Source: DASRAJ01 sp039920305
Lineage (GTDB): Bacteria > Bacteroidota > Bacteroidia > Chitinophagales > UBA10324
Direction: 5' to 3'
NCBI GenBank assembly: GCA_039920305.1
Contig: JBDSEA010000005.1
Span: forward strand, 1-10,615
DNA length: 10,615 nucleotides
The notes under the pieces are model-generated. The model was not told the origin of the DNA. It made no database searches and worked only from the letters and a program-made list of their open reading frames with translations. Positions 1 to 7,021 of this stretch are shown here, in pieces. Position 1 is the first letter of the stretch. Each line of letters opens with the position of its first letter. Position numbers and translations under genes: made by a program.

Positions 1-1
1 C

Positions 2-247
2 TTTTCAAAGGATGATCTCATGATTCATGATGAGAAAGACATTAATAAAGCAATGATTTTATCCCGGCTGTTTGAAATGCACGACGGGGAAATCAAATTC
101 CCAAAGCCTTTTGGAGTATTCTACATACGCGAGCGAAGCACGTATGAAGATGATATGAAAGCTCAGCTTGAATCTGCCCTTGGTAAGTCCGGAGCGGGAG
201 ATTTGAATAAGTTGCTGAGAGGAAGGGAAACCTGGGTTGTGGAATAA
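2..247 (+). CDS. 2-oxoacid:ferredoxin oxidoreductase, beta subunit (C-terminal fragment)
   Basis: The frame is open from the left edge of the window, so the N-terminal part, including the thiamine diphosphate-binding region, is missing and only about 81 codons remain. The visible part has features I recognise from the C-terminus of KorB-type beta subunits of 2-oxoglutarate (2-oxoacid):ferredoxin oxidoreductase: an HDEKD motif, then a PFGVFY segment, a YEDDMKAQLESA helix, and the ending GDLNKLLRGRETWVVE, close to the 'GETWTVE' end common in this family. Family knowledge: the alpha/beta enzyme decarboxylates a 2-oxo acid with CoA and passes electrons to ferredoxin in the cytoplasm. The alpha subunit gene (korA) would be expected upstream, outside the window. 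The ATG at 20 is internal, not the start. The exact substrate cannot be told from this fragment. Confidence 0.75.
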   Translation, partial: FSKDDLMIHDEKDINKAMILSRLFEMHDGEIKFPKPFGVFYIRERSTYEDDMKAQLESALGKSGAGDLNKLLRGRETWVVE

Positions 248-1798
248 TTATTTCAGTTTACCAATATCGGATTTTTTACTTTCTAAAAAAATTTTCCACT
301 CTTCAAGCTGTTTTCCTTTCATTACCCTTGGAAATTTATGCTGTCCTCCGAGCTTCCCCTTTGAGCGCATCCATTCGAAAAAAATAGTATTGGGAAGAAT
401 ATCCACAATAATTTCCTTTAACGCGGAGGTTCGCTCTGTAGCATAGTCATCATTCAGGGTGCAAAGATTTTTGTCGAGAATAGCTTTGAATTCACTCACG
501 TTAACTTTTGTGTCGCATCCGATCCACCAGTGATGAGCAAACAAACCTTCCCATGGAATTCCTGCAACTGTGAATTCCCGGATATCAATATTCAATTCGC
601 CCGATACCTTGCTTATTGCTCTGTTCATATTGTCTATTGAAAGATGCTCACCCGTCAGACTCAAATAGTGTTTTGTCCTTCCGGTGATCACAATCTGTGA
701 TTTTTCTTTGTCGGTAAATTCAATTACATCTCCGGGTAGATAGCGCCATGATCCGGCACACGTTGATAGTACAATCGCATATGGCTTTGCTTCCTCGACT
801 TCACTCATCCACATAGATCTTGCTGAAGGAAGCAATTCGCCGTCACCATCAAAGTTCTGATCATCAAAAGGAATGAACTCGAAGAAGATTCCATTACTCA
901 GCATCATGTGCATGCCCTTGCAATCGGGGTGATCATAGAATGCAATGTGTCCCTCAGATGCGAGATAAGTGTTTTGAAAAAGTATGGGCCGGCCAAGAAG
1001 CTTTTTAAAACCCCCGCGGTATGGCTCGAATGACACCCCGCTATGAACATAAACTGCAAGATTAGGCCAGACGTCATGAATATTCTCAACGTCATTATAC
1101 TCAATAATTTTTTCAAGCATGATCTGAATCCATGCAGGCACACCAACCATAATAGATACATCCCACGATGAAGATTTCTTTGCGATGTCGTTCAGCTTTT
1201 TATCCCAATTTTTTTCCTTTGCAATCTTTCTTCCCGGCTTATAGAACGCCTGGAACCAGTATGGAATTTTTTTTGCACTTATGCCGCTGAGATCACCTTC
1301 AAAATAATCACCACGCTTGTTTAGGGCAGTACTTCCGCCGAGCATCAGAATTTTTTTTTCATAGACTGAAGCCGGAAGATTAAAATTTCTGGAAGAAAGA
1401 ATCTGCTTGATAGAGCCACGCTTGATTGCGCTGATCATATCTACTGTGAGCGGAATTCTCTTGCTCGCCGTACCCGCTGTTCCTGAACTGAGTGCGAAAT
1501 ATTTCGTTTTACCGGGCCAGCAGACATTTTCTTCTCCCTGCAGGGTACGGTGCCACCAATCATTAAACATGGTATCATAACTATGAACAGGCACTTGCTC
1601 TTGAAATGCAGCGATCAAATTTTCCGAGCGTAGAATCTCAGAGAACTGATAACGCAGCCCGAATCTGGTGTAAGCAGCTTTTCTTAACAGGCGCCGGAGC
1701 ATTTTTTGCTGTTGGCGCTCGGGTGAAAGCGCCGGAATCATTCGCAATCTCGGACTAACTGTGATCGTTCGCTTGATCAACTGGCCAATCATCGTCAT
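248..1798 (-). CDS. GH3 family acyl-adenylate-forming enzyme (auxin-responsive GH3-like)
   Basis: This 516-residue protein has the full GH3 layout of the ANL adenylating superfamily. The phosphate-binding motif SSGTAGTASKRIP is at residues 104-116, the second ATP motif TYLASEGHIA at 277-286, the third motif WRYLPGDVIEFTD at 351-363, then an ITGRTKHYLSLTGEHLS hinge at 371-387. A C-terminal GKLGGQHKFPRV segment (481-492) carries a conserved lysine (488). Length fits the family. In plants GH3 enzymes activate a carboxylate such as jasmonate or indole-acetate as the AMP ester and join it to an amino acid; bacterial members are common in Bacteroidota but their substrates are mostly unknown, so none is assigned here. 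No signal peptide is seen, so it is probably cytoplasmic. Two ATG codons (1796-1798 and 1790-1792) could start it, with no clear ribosome site. It lies 106 bases downstream of the E1 gene on the same strand, and its stop abuts the stop of the convergent oxidoreductase gene. Confidence 0.9.
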   Translation of the reverse strand: MTMIGQLIKRTITVSPRLRMIPALSPERQQQKMLRRLLRKAAYTRFGLRYQFSEILRSENLIAAFQEQVPVHSYDTMFNDWWHRTLQGEENVCWPGKTKYFALSSGTAGTASKRIPLTVDMISAIKRGSIKQILSSRNFNLPASVYEKKILMLGGSTALNKRGDYFEGDLSGISAKKIPYWFQAFYKPGRKIAKEKNWDKKLNDIAKKSSSWDVSIMVGVPAWIQIMLEKIIEYNDVENIHDVWPNLAVYVHSGVSFEPYRGGFKKLLGRPILFQNTYLASEGHIAFYDHPDCKGMHMMLSNGIFFEFIPFDDQNFDGDGELLPSARSMWMSEVEEAKPYAIVLSTCAGSWRYLPGDVIEFTDKEKSQIVITGRTKHYLSLTGEHLSIDNMNRAISKVSGELNIDIREFTVAGIPWEGLFAHHWWIGCDTKVNVSEFKAILDKNLCTLNDDYATERTSALKEIIVDILPNTIFFEWMRSKGKLGGQHKFPRVMKGKQLEEWKIFLESKKSDIGKLK

Positions 1799-1904
1799 GA
1801 CTTGGTTAATTTAGTAATTAAGGCCATGCGTGAGCAGAATTGTAAAAAATGAAATCGTAACGGCCAACGGGGAAGTAATTATTATTTAAGCAAATTCCGG
1901 AAAT

Positions 1905-3980
1905 TTATTGAAACAGCAGGTTTTCGATTTCTGAAGCAACCTTCTCTACTGTTGGAAGCATCTCCTTTTCAAGAATCATATTCATCGGCACTGCAGGATT
2001 GGCCATGGCACCCATAAATTTCACAGGAGCATCCAGGTATCGAAAACACTCTGAAGAAATCCTTCCGCTTAATGATTGCGCAAATGAATTTGTAATTGTT
2101 TCCTCTGTGAGTACCATACACTTGCCGTGAATTTTCACACGCTCAAAAATCAACACTTCATCTAAAGGATACAATGTCCGGAGATCAACAATTTCAATCA
2201 CACCTGGAAAATTCTTAGAAGCATTCTTTGCCCAGTAAACTCCCATCCCGTAGGTGATGATCACCATCGAATTTCCTGTCTCAAGGTTTTCATCAGAAGC
2301 TGACTGTATGATGCTTGCTTTGCCAAGCGGAATAATATAATCCTCATCGGGCTCAATCATTTTCGCATCTTCTGTCCCGGGATTTTTACTCCAGTACAGG
2401 CCCTTGTGTTCATACATGATCACAGGGTTCGGATCGTAGTAAGCTGCCTTCAGTAACCCCTTCAGGTCAGCTGCATTGGATGGATAGCATACCTTGATTC
2501 CACGCTGGGCGAGAATCACGCTCTCATGGCATCCGCTATGGTAGGGGCCACCGCCCCCGTAAGCTCCTATCGGAATTCTTATAACACAGCTCACCGGAAA
2601 CTTTCCCATGGTGAGGTAACATGACTTTGAGATCTCGGTGAACAATTGATTGATAGCGGGAAACTGATAATCAGCAAACTGGATTTCCACCATCGGTTTT
2701 ACACCAACAGCAGATAACCCTGCGCAGGATCCAACAATGTATGCTTCCTGAATTGCAGTGTTAAACACGCGGTCATCGCCAAACTTTTCGGCAAGTGTTG
2801 CTGCCTCGCGAAAAACGCCGCCCAGTCTTCTTCCAACATCCTGACCAAAAAAAATTGCTTCCTGATGCTTACGAAGAATTTCTTCAACACCATGAAGCGC
2901 AGCATCTACCATTACCACTTTTTCTACACTCCCTGCGGCCTGATTTTCACGGCGCGGTGAGCGGTTCCCTTTTTCTTCAGTAATGGAAGTAGGGGCAAAT
3001 TCATGATCCATCACGGTTGCAGGGTCCGGTTCAGGTGATTCAGCCGCACGATGAAAATCCTTTGCAATTTTTTCTTTAGCAATCAGGTCAATCTCGTTGA
3101 GGATTTCTTCTACAATACCGAGATTGTTCAGGAGAAAATTCCGGAGCTTGGGCAGTGGATCATCCTCTCCGTGAATTGCCAAGTCTTTTGTGCCCCTGTA
3201 CATTTCTTTTCTTACCCCGGAAGTGTGATGATTCAGCAGCGGAACTTTAGCATGAATGAGCATGGGTTTTCTTTCCTTTCTTACGAAAGCAATCACATCC
3301 TGAACGCATTCGAATGATGCATTAAAATCACTTCCATCCACCCGCACCTTATTCATGCCCTTAAAACCTTCGGCATATTCATAAGCATCCATCGTGCGCA
3401 TTTCTTCTTTGGAAACAGAAATGCTCCAGCCATTATCCTGAATCAAATAGATGATGGGTAACTGCTTGAGTACTGCGAACTGCCATGCTTCTGCCACTTC
3501 ACCCTCTGTCACTGAGCCATCACCCATTGAGCATATGACTACCGGGGGTTCTGGCGCAATTAATAAACTTTTCTTTTCGAGGTATTGAACCCCCTGTGCA
3601 GCGCCGGTGGCAGGAATTGCCTGCATGCCAGTAGCACTGGAGTGATGAATGATGGTCGGCTTGATGCCATCGCTGCGAAAACTCGGGTGAGCATAGTATT
3701 CTCTGCCTCCTGAGAAGGGATCATCACACTTCGCGAGCAGCTGCAACATCAACTCATATGGCTCGAAACCGAGGCCAAGCAAAATACTTTCATCGCGATA
3801 GTAGCATGCGAGAAAATCGTATGGCTTGATCTGCATTCCTGCCGCGAGCTGAATCGCCTCATGCCCGCGCGAAGTGGAGTGCACATATTTCGCAATCGCC
3901 CGGTTGTCATCATAGGTCTGCGCCATGTGCTTAACGCAGCACATATGCTCATAGGCACGCAGAAATATCTGGGTATTCAT
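1905..3980 (-). CDS. Fused 2-oxoacid dehydrogenase E1 alpha/beta (branched-chain type)
   Basis: From the preferred ATG (3978-3980) this is 691 residues and joins both E1 chains. Residues 1 to about 330 are the alpha part, with GREYYAHP at 92-99, the thiamine diphosphate motif GDGSVTEG at 153-160, and its paired asparagine in DNGW (183). A charged, proline-rich linker spans roughly 312-352. Residues 355-691 are the beta part, with the catalytic-glutamate segment FNTAIQEAYIVGS (Glu 412), FADYQFPAINQ (436-446), the GGGGPYHSGCHE loop (475-486) and a transketolase C-terminal domain including VDLRTLYPLDE. Family knowledge: such fusions are usually annotated as 2-oxoisovalerate dehydrogenase, decarboxylating branched-chain 2-oxo acids and acylating lipoyl-E2 in the cytoplasm; this also supplies primers for iso-branched fatty acids. 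No E2 or E3 gene is in the window. The frame extends to a TTG at 4013, but that TTG lies in the promoter -7 element, so the ATG is favoured. A pyruvate or acetoin substrate is possible. Confidence 0.9.
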   Translation of the reverse strand: MNTQIFLRAYEHMCCVKHMAQTYDDNRAIAKYVHSTSRGHEAIQLAAGMQIKPYDFLACYYRDESILLGLGFEPYELMLQLLAKCDDPFSGGREYYAHPSFRSDGIKPTIIHHSSATGMQAIPATGAAQGVQYLEKKSLLIAPEPPVVICSMGDGSVTEGEVAEAWQFAVLKQLPIIYLIQDNGWSISVSKEEMRTMDAYEYAEGFKGMNKVRVDGSDFNASFECVQDVIAFVRKERKPMLIHAKVPLLNHHTSGVRKEMYRGTKDLAIHGEDDPLPKLRNFLLNNLGIVEEILNEIDLIAKEKIAKDFHRAAESPEPDPATVMDHEFAPTSITEEKGNRSPRRENQAAGSVEKVVMVDAALHGVEEILRKHQEAIFFGQDVGRRLGGVFREAATLAEKFGDDRVFNTAIQEAYIVGSCAGLSAVGVKPMVEIQFADYQFPAINQLFTEISKSCYLTMGKFPVSCVIRIPIGAYGGGGPYHSGCHESVILAQRGIKVCYPSNAADLKGLLKAAYYDPNPVIMYEHKGLYWSKNPGTEDAKMIEPDEDYIIPLGKASIIQSASDENLETGNSMVIITYGMGVYWAKNASKNFPGVIEIVDLRTLYPLDEVLIFERVKIHGKCMVLTEETITNSFAQSLSGRISSECFRYLDAPVKFMGAMANPAVPMNMILEKEMLPTVEKVASEIENLLFQ

Positions 3981-4010
3981 TGTCCGGAGGACGCCTGGGG
4001 TAAGGCGCCG

Positions 4011-4040
4011 CAAAAATAGTCATGCAGCCAGAGGAAGCAA
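4011..4040 (-). promoter_or_regulatory. Bacteroidota-type sigma-A promoter for the E1 alpha/beta gene
   Basis: Read on the minus strand, a TTG (4040-4038) is followed after 19 bases by TATTTTTG (4018-4011). This matches the Bacteroidota housekeeping consensus of a -33 TTTG/TTG and a -7 TAnnTTTG at the same spacing. Transcription would begin a few bases below 4011, giving a leader of about 25 bases before the ATG at 3980. It lies in the 87-base gap after the end of the T9SS protein gene, so E1 and perhaps GH3 can be transcribed independently of that gene. The sequence match is seen directly; activity is inferred. Confidence 0.65.
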
Positions 4041-4067
4041 GAAGCAAATGTTTGTTAGCGTAAATGA

Positions 4068-5639
4068 TCAGCGCACAATTTCGAATGCCTGGTGCCGCAT
4101 GTTTTTACCACTCATAATCCAGCAATGATAAATTCCACTTGCAAGGGAGGAAGTTTTGATACTTATTCTGTTAAATCCCGGACTAGCTGAAGATGAAGCG
4201 GGCAATAAGATTATTTTTCCCATGTCATCAAAAAATGTAAGTGAATTTCCGTTTTTTTCAGGAAGAAAAAATTCAATTGTAATTTGATCACTTGAAGGAT
4301 TGGGATAACAGGAATAGAGTTGAGGAGTATTCACAATTCCCTCAACAGGAATAACAGGTGTGGGGATCCCGGTGCTATCGAGCACCATGAATTCATCACC
4401 CTCCTGGTATTCAACCGCGTTAAAAAAGAAGCGATACATCTCATCGCCGGAACTCAGACCGTAGTGTACATCAATGGGAGGGTCGTTAGGATTGTTGGGA
4501 TTGTTTACCGTATTATCAAAGGTTGCTTCAGCATATAACGTGCTTCCGTTCTCAATCTTTTTTAGTGAAGTGAAATTGTAAAGCAATTGCCAGTTGAAAT
4601 CCCACTGTGGAATATTCACGAGCGGAATTGTGTCGTTAAACAGATTGACAGCATACACTTTAAACGCGGAGCATAACTGATGAGCATGAGGAGAGATCCC
4701 GATCCAAGAGAGATCTCCCTGATTGGTGGTGGATTGTAAATGAAAAGTTGTTATCGTGTTTGCCGGAATTAGAAACTGCGGCTCAGTAAGCTTTGCTTCG
4801 GTAACCTTTAACGGAAGCACAGTGCGCACCGAATCATCATCGTTGAAAAAAATATTTACGGAGGATGAATCAGAAGTTTGATAGGTGAGGGGTGCGTAAT
4901 GGATTTGCAAAATGATATCAGCACCTGCCGGAATATTGTAAGCCATTCCTTCAGGGAGAAACCGGGCATTCATTCCCGGGCGATGCAAGGTGAGGAAATC
5001 AGCTGAAGATAACCCGGCACTGAAGCCCTCGAAACCATATCCCGGCGTCTGTGCATCAAGGTCAGCCAGTGTGCCGGTAGTATCAGAATATATAAACACA
5101 TGATGTACCGCCTGCTTGTTCTGAGGACGAAATTCAATGCAGGAAACATTCTTGCCCGAGGTAAAATCTGAAGGGATTACAAATACCATATAACGGTCAA
5201 CACCATCGCCGGCAATAATATATGGCTGCGACATGCTTAGTACGGTATCCGGAGTGCCGAGCTGTGAACCTTCGGGAAAGAAAGGAACATCCGGTACCAG
5301 CGAAGTATCGCCAGAGGGAGCGCCCGCATCGACCCATTCCTGGATGGTTGCTATCTGATCATCTGTCAGCACCTGCTCATCCAGGTAATGACAATAAGTT
5401 ACATCAGCAGGATAAGGCGGCATTTTACGTGCCGCAGTTTGATCTGCAATGGAGTAAGAATTAATGAGCGCATCCTCATATGTAAGTAATGAAAAGGGAG
5501 CAATCTCGCCGGGACGATGGCATGTCGTGCAATTTTCATACAATATGGATGCAATGTTCTCACTCCAGTTCGGTGTTTGTGCAACTACAGCGTTCAGCAG
5601 AAAGGTTATTATGAGGAGACTACAGAATACCTTTTTCAT
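4068..5639 (-). CDS. Secreted cytochrome c / copper type II monooxygenase-like protein with T9SS sorting domain
   Basis: This 523-residue protein has, in order: a Sec signal peptide (about 1-20, cleavage likely after AVVA); a small c-type cytochrome domain with one haem site CTTCH (37-41), a likely axial methionine in RKMPPYPAD (Met 73) and the usual ending IQEWVDAGAPSGD; a two-part domain resembling the PHM/DBH copper type II monooxygenase core; and a T9SS type A sorting domain (about 441-523, opening LYSCYPNPSSDQ). All expected copper ligands have candidates. Site A would be the pair His 179-His 180 (AVHHVFIY) and His 247 (LQIHYAP); site B would be His 318-x-His 320 (SPHAH) and Met 401 (SGDEMYRF). 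It should be exported by Sec, then across the outer membrane by T9SS to the surface or medium. The substrate and electron donor are unknown; haem feeding electrons to copper is an inference. A decayed T9SS gene ends 16 bases upstream on the same strand. Confidence 0.85.
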   Translation of the reverse strand: MKKVFCSLLIITFLLNAVVAQTPNWSENIASILYENCTTCHRPGEIAPFSLLTYEDALINSYSIADQTAARKMPPYPADVTYCHYLDEQVLTDDQIATIQEWVDAGAPSGDTSLVPDVPFFPEGSQLGTPDTVLSMSQPYIIAGDGVDRYMVFVIPSDFTSGKNVSCIEFRPQNKQAVHHVFIYSDTTGTLADLDAQTPGYGFEGFSAGLSSADFLTLHRPGMNARFLPEGMAYNIPAGADIILQIHYAPLTYQTSDSSSVNIFFNDDDSVRTVLPLKVTEAKLTEPQFLIPANTITTFHLQSTTNQGDLSWIGISPHAHQLCSAFKVYAVNLFNDTIPLVNIPQWDFNWQLLYNFTSLKKIENGSTLYAEATFDNTVNNPNNPNDPPIDVHYGLSSGDEMYRFFFNAVEYQEGDEFMVLDSTGIPTPVIPVEGIVNTPQLYSCYPNPSSDQITIEFFLPEKNGNSLTFFDDMGKIILLPASSSASPGFNRISIKTSSLASGIYHCWIMSGKNMRHQAFEIVR

Positions 5640-5655
5640 TGCTGTATATTTTAGT

Positions 5656-5981
5656 TTACTGAATGATGATGGATTTAATCAGTGATTGTTTTTCAGTGTT
5701 TAGCCAAAAAAAATAAAATCCTGCAGGTAATGAATTGCCACCAAATATTTGTTCATGTTTTCCTGACTCAAAAATATCTTCTGTAAGCATTTCAACTTCT
5801 TTCCGCTTACATCAAGCAAATTAATCGAAATTTTAATCTCAATTGATTTTTTGTTTATACCTGAATAAAATAAATTCCTGTTCGACTGACAATCTAAGAC
5901 TCTTTTTAATGTATCGAATTTAAGCTGAAATTGATAAATAAACGAGCCCGCTAAGTCCAAAACTTCTTGCTTGTTTCGCAC
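5656..5981 (-). pseudogene. Frameshifted remnant of a T9SS sorting-domain gene
   Basis: No intact gene is here, but a sorting domain can be read across two frames. In one frame (codons 5825 to 5796) the strand reads INLLDVSGKK. One missing base near 5794-5799 moves the sense into the next frame, which continues to the stop at 5656-5658: VEMLTEDIFESGKHEQ, then SLPAGFYFFW and the tail IKSIIIQ. D-x-x-G-K-K-V, S-G-x-H, LPAGFYF and a hydrophobic last strand are the hallmarks of a T9SS type A domain. Further upstream in the first frame, LAGSFIYQFQLKF also resembles the end of such a domain, so the remnant may be composite. Without the correction the frame only gives a 93-residue product ending at 5700, which is unlikely to be real. 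The stop lies 16 bases before the start of the cytochrome/copper protein, so the parent gene may once have preceded it in a transcript. Confidence 0.7.
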
Positions 5982-6003
5982 TTACAATTCAATTATTCAT
6001 GAA

Positions 6004-6612
6004 ATGAGATCAGAAAAAAATCCACACAGCTATTACAAAATTTTCAAGCCCTATGGTGTGCTTTCACAGTTTTCTGCTGAAGGTGACCATCCTACACTCG
6101 CATCATTAGGAAAATTCCCTAAAGATGTTTACCCGGTGGGAAGGCTGGATCATGATACGGAAGGCTTGCTGCTTTTAACAAACGACAAGCGGGTGAATCA
6201 TCTCGTGCTCGATCCAAAATTTCAGCACCGTAAAACCTATTGGGCGCAAATTGAGGGGGAAATGAATGAGGATGCCATTCAGCAGTTGCAAAAGGGAGTG
6301 CTGATCAACCTGAAAGGTGCGTTGCATCGCACCAAGCCCGCCAACGTGAGAAAAATTCCTGCACCAAAAATTCAGGAGCGTAATCCATCAGTCAATTATG
6401 CAAAGCACCCTGGAACATCCTGGATCGAACTCATAATCACAGAAGGGAAAAACAGGCAGGTGAGAAAGATGACGGCAAAAGTTGGTCAACCGACGTTGCG
6501 GCTAATCCGCTATGCGATCGAGGAGATAACGCTCGAGCAGATGAAGAGCGGTGATGTTATTGAGTTGAAGGACAAAGAGTTTTATCCGTTGCTGAAATTG
6601 CGATTACCGTAA
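6004..6612 (+). CDS. rluE: 23S rRNA pseudouridine synthase, RluE-type (RsuA family)
   Basis: From the ATG at 6004 the protein has 202 residues. It shows the RsuA/RluB/E/F catalytic motif GRLDHDTEGLLLLTND (46-61), with Asp 49 as the catalytic residue, then KTYWAQIEGEM, and the family C-terminal signature EGKNRQVRKMTAKVG followed by PTLRLIRYA. There is no N-terminal S4 RNA-binding domain: the protein opens straight into YKIFKPYGVLSQFS. This opening, the length and the PTLRLIRYA ending resemble Escherichia coli RluE, which makes pseudouridine 2457 in 23S rRNA, so I favour that role over RluF, RluB or RsuA. It would act in the cytoplasm on pre-50S particles. The frame extends back to a TTG at 5971, but homologous sequence begins only after the ATG. 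The gene stands alone on its strand, between two decayed T9SS remnants. Confidence 0.88.
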   Translation: MRSEKNPHSYYKIFKPYGVLSQFSAEGDHPTLASLGKFPKDVYPVGRLDHDTEGLLLLTNDKRVNHLVLDPKFQHRKTYWAQIEGEMNEDAIQQLQKGVLINLKGALHRTKPANVRKIPAPKIQERNPSVNYAKHPGTSWIELIITEGKNRQVRKMTAKVGQPTLRLIRYAIEEITLEQMKSGDVIELKDKEFYPLLKLRLP

Positions 6613-6693
6613 ATCCTGTAACGAGGAGCTCAAAAATTAATTTACCTTTCAACTTCATATTGAAAATTACATTTTCACTTAATCCATCAAATT

Positions 6694-6913
6694 ATGAAAA
6701 AACTTGTCCTCTTTACTCCCTCATTTTTATTTCTCTGATAGCGGAGATATTGGATTTAACGGGGAGGAAGCTTCAAACTGTAATGGATGAAGTTCTTTCT
6801 CCTGGAAATCGTTCATCCTTATTCAAGCGCCGTCATCCTTGCCGGCGGGAATTTACAGCCTTCAATTAAAATTCAATAAGCAAGTTCCTTTAATAAAGGT
6901 GATAATACAATAG
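6694..6913 (+). pseudogene. Collapsed T9SS secreted-protein gene: signal-peptide start joined to sorting-domain tail
   Basis: Three frames together give the two ends of a secreted protein with no body. At 6694 an ATG opens MKKLVLFTPSFLFL, typical of the start of a signal peptide, and hits TGA at 6736. In a second frame from 6741 comes AEILDLTGRKLQTVMDEV and then SPGNRSSL, the first strands of a T9SS type A sorting domain. Near 6819-6821 one missing base shifts the sense to a third frame, which continues IQAPSSLPAGIYSLQLKF and NKQVPLIKVIIQ to a TAG at 6911-6913, a normal sorting-domain end. The simplest history is an internal deletion that removed the body, followed by small indels. A 69-residue open frame across the area (6660-6869) is therefore not a real gene. 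Confidence 0.75.
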
Positions 6914-6949
6914 AGGTATATCCGGATCACAATGACTACGCTCACATGG

Positions 6950-6973
6950 TTCAATGAATCCTGAATGATTGAA
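6950..6973. promoter_or_regulatory. Imperfect 24-bp palindrome upstream of the aminotransferase
   Basis: The arms TTCAAT (6950-6955) and ATTGAA (6968-6973) are exact inverted copies around a 12-base centre that is itself partly symmetric; 18 of 24 positions match the reverse complement. It also holds a direct repeat of GAATCC. It lies about 50 bases before the aminotransferase start and just upstream of a weak -7-like TATTTTTC (6994-7001). It could be an operator or a small hairpin; no known regulator site is recognised and chance is possible in AT-rich spacer. Confidence 0.3.
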
Positions 6974-7021
6974 TCCGCCGTCCAAAATTTCACTATTTTT
7001 CGCAATCGAAAATTCTGACTC

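Noticed and set aside
904..1161. 85-codon minus-strand open frame.
   Set aside because: It is inside the GH3 gene in another frame and has no independent support.
1892..1906. AAATTCCGGAAATTT dyad near the E1 stop, considered as a terminator.
   Set aside because: The stem is short, bulged and overlaps the stop codon, with no suitable loop or T-run on the coding strand.
5873..5899. A third-frame reading TGIYFIQV before a stop on the minus strand, resembling another T9SS tail.
   Set aside because: It has a stop codon close upstream and no preceding sorting-domain strand; AT-rich DNA easily gives such short hydrophobic strings.
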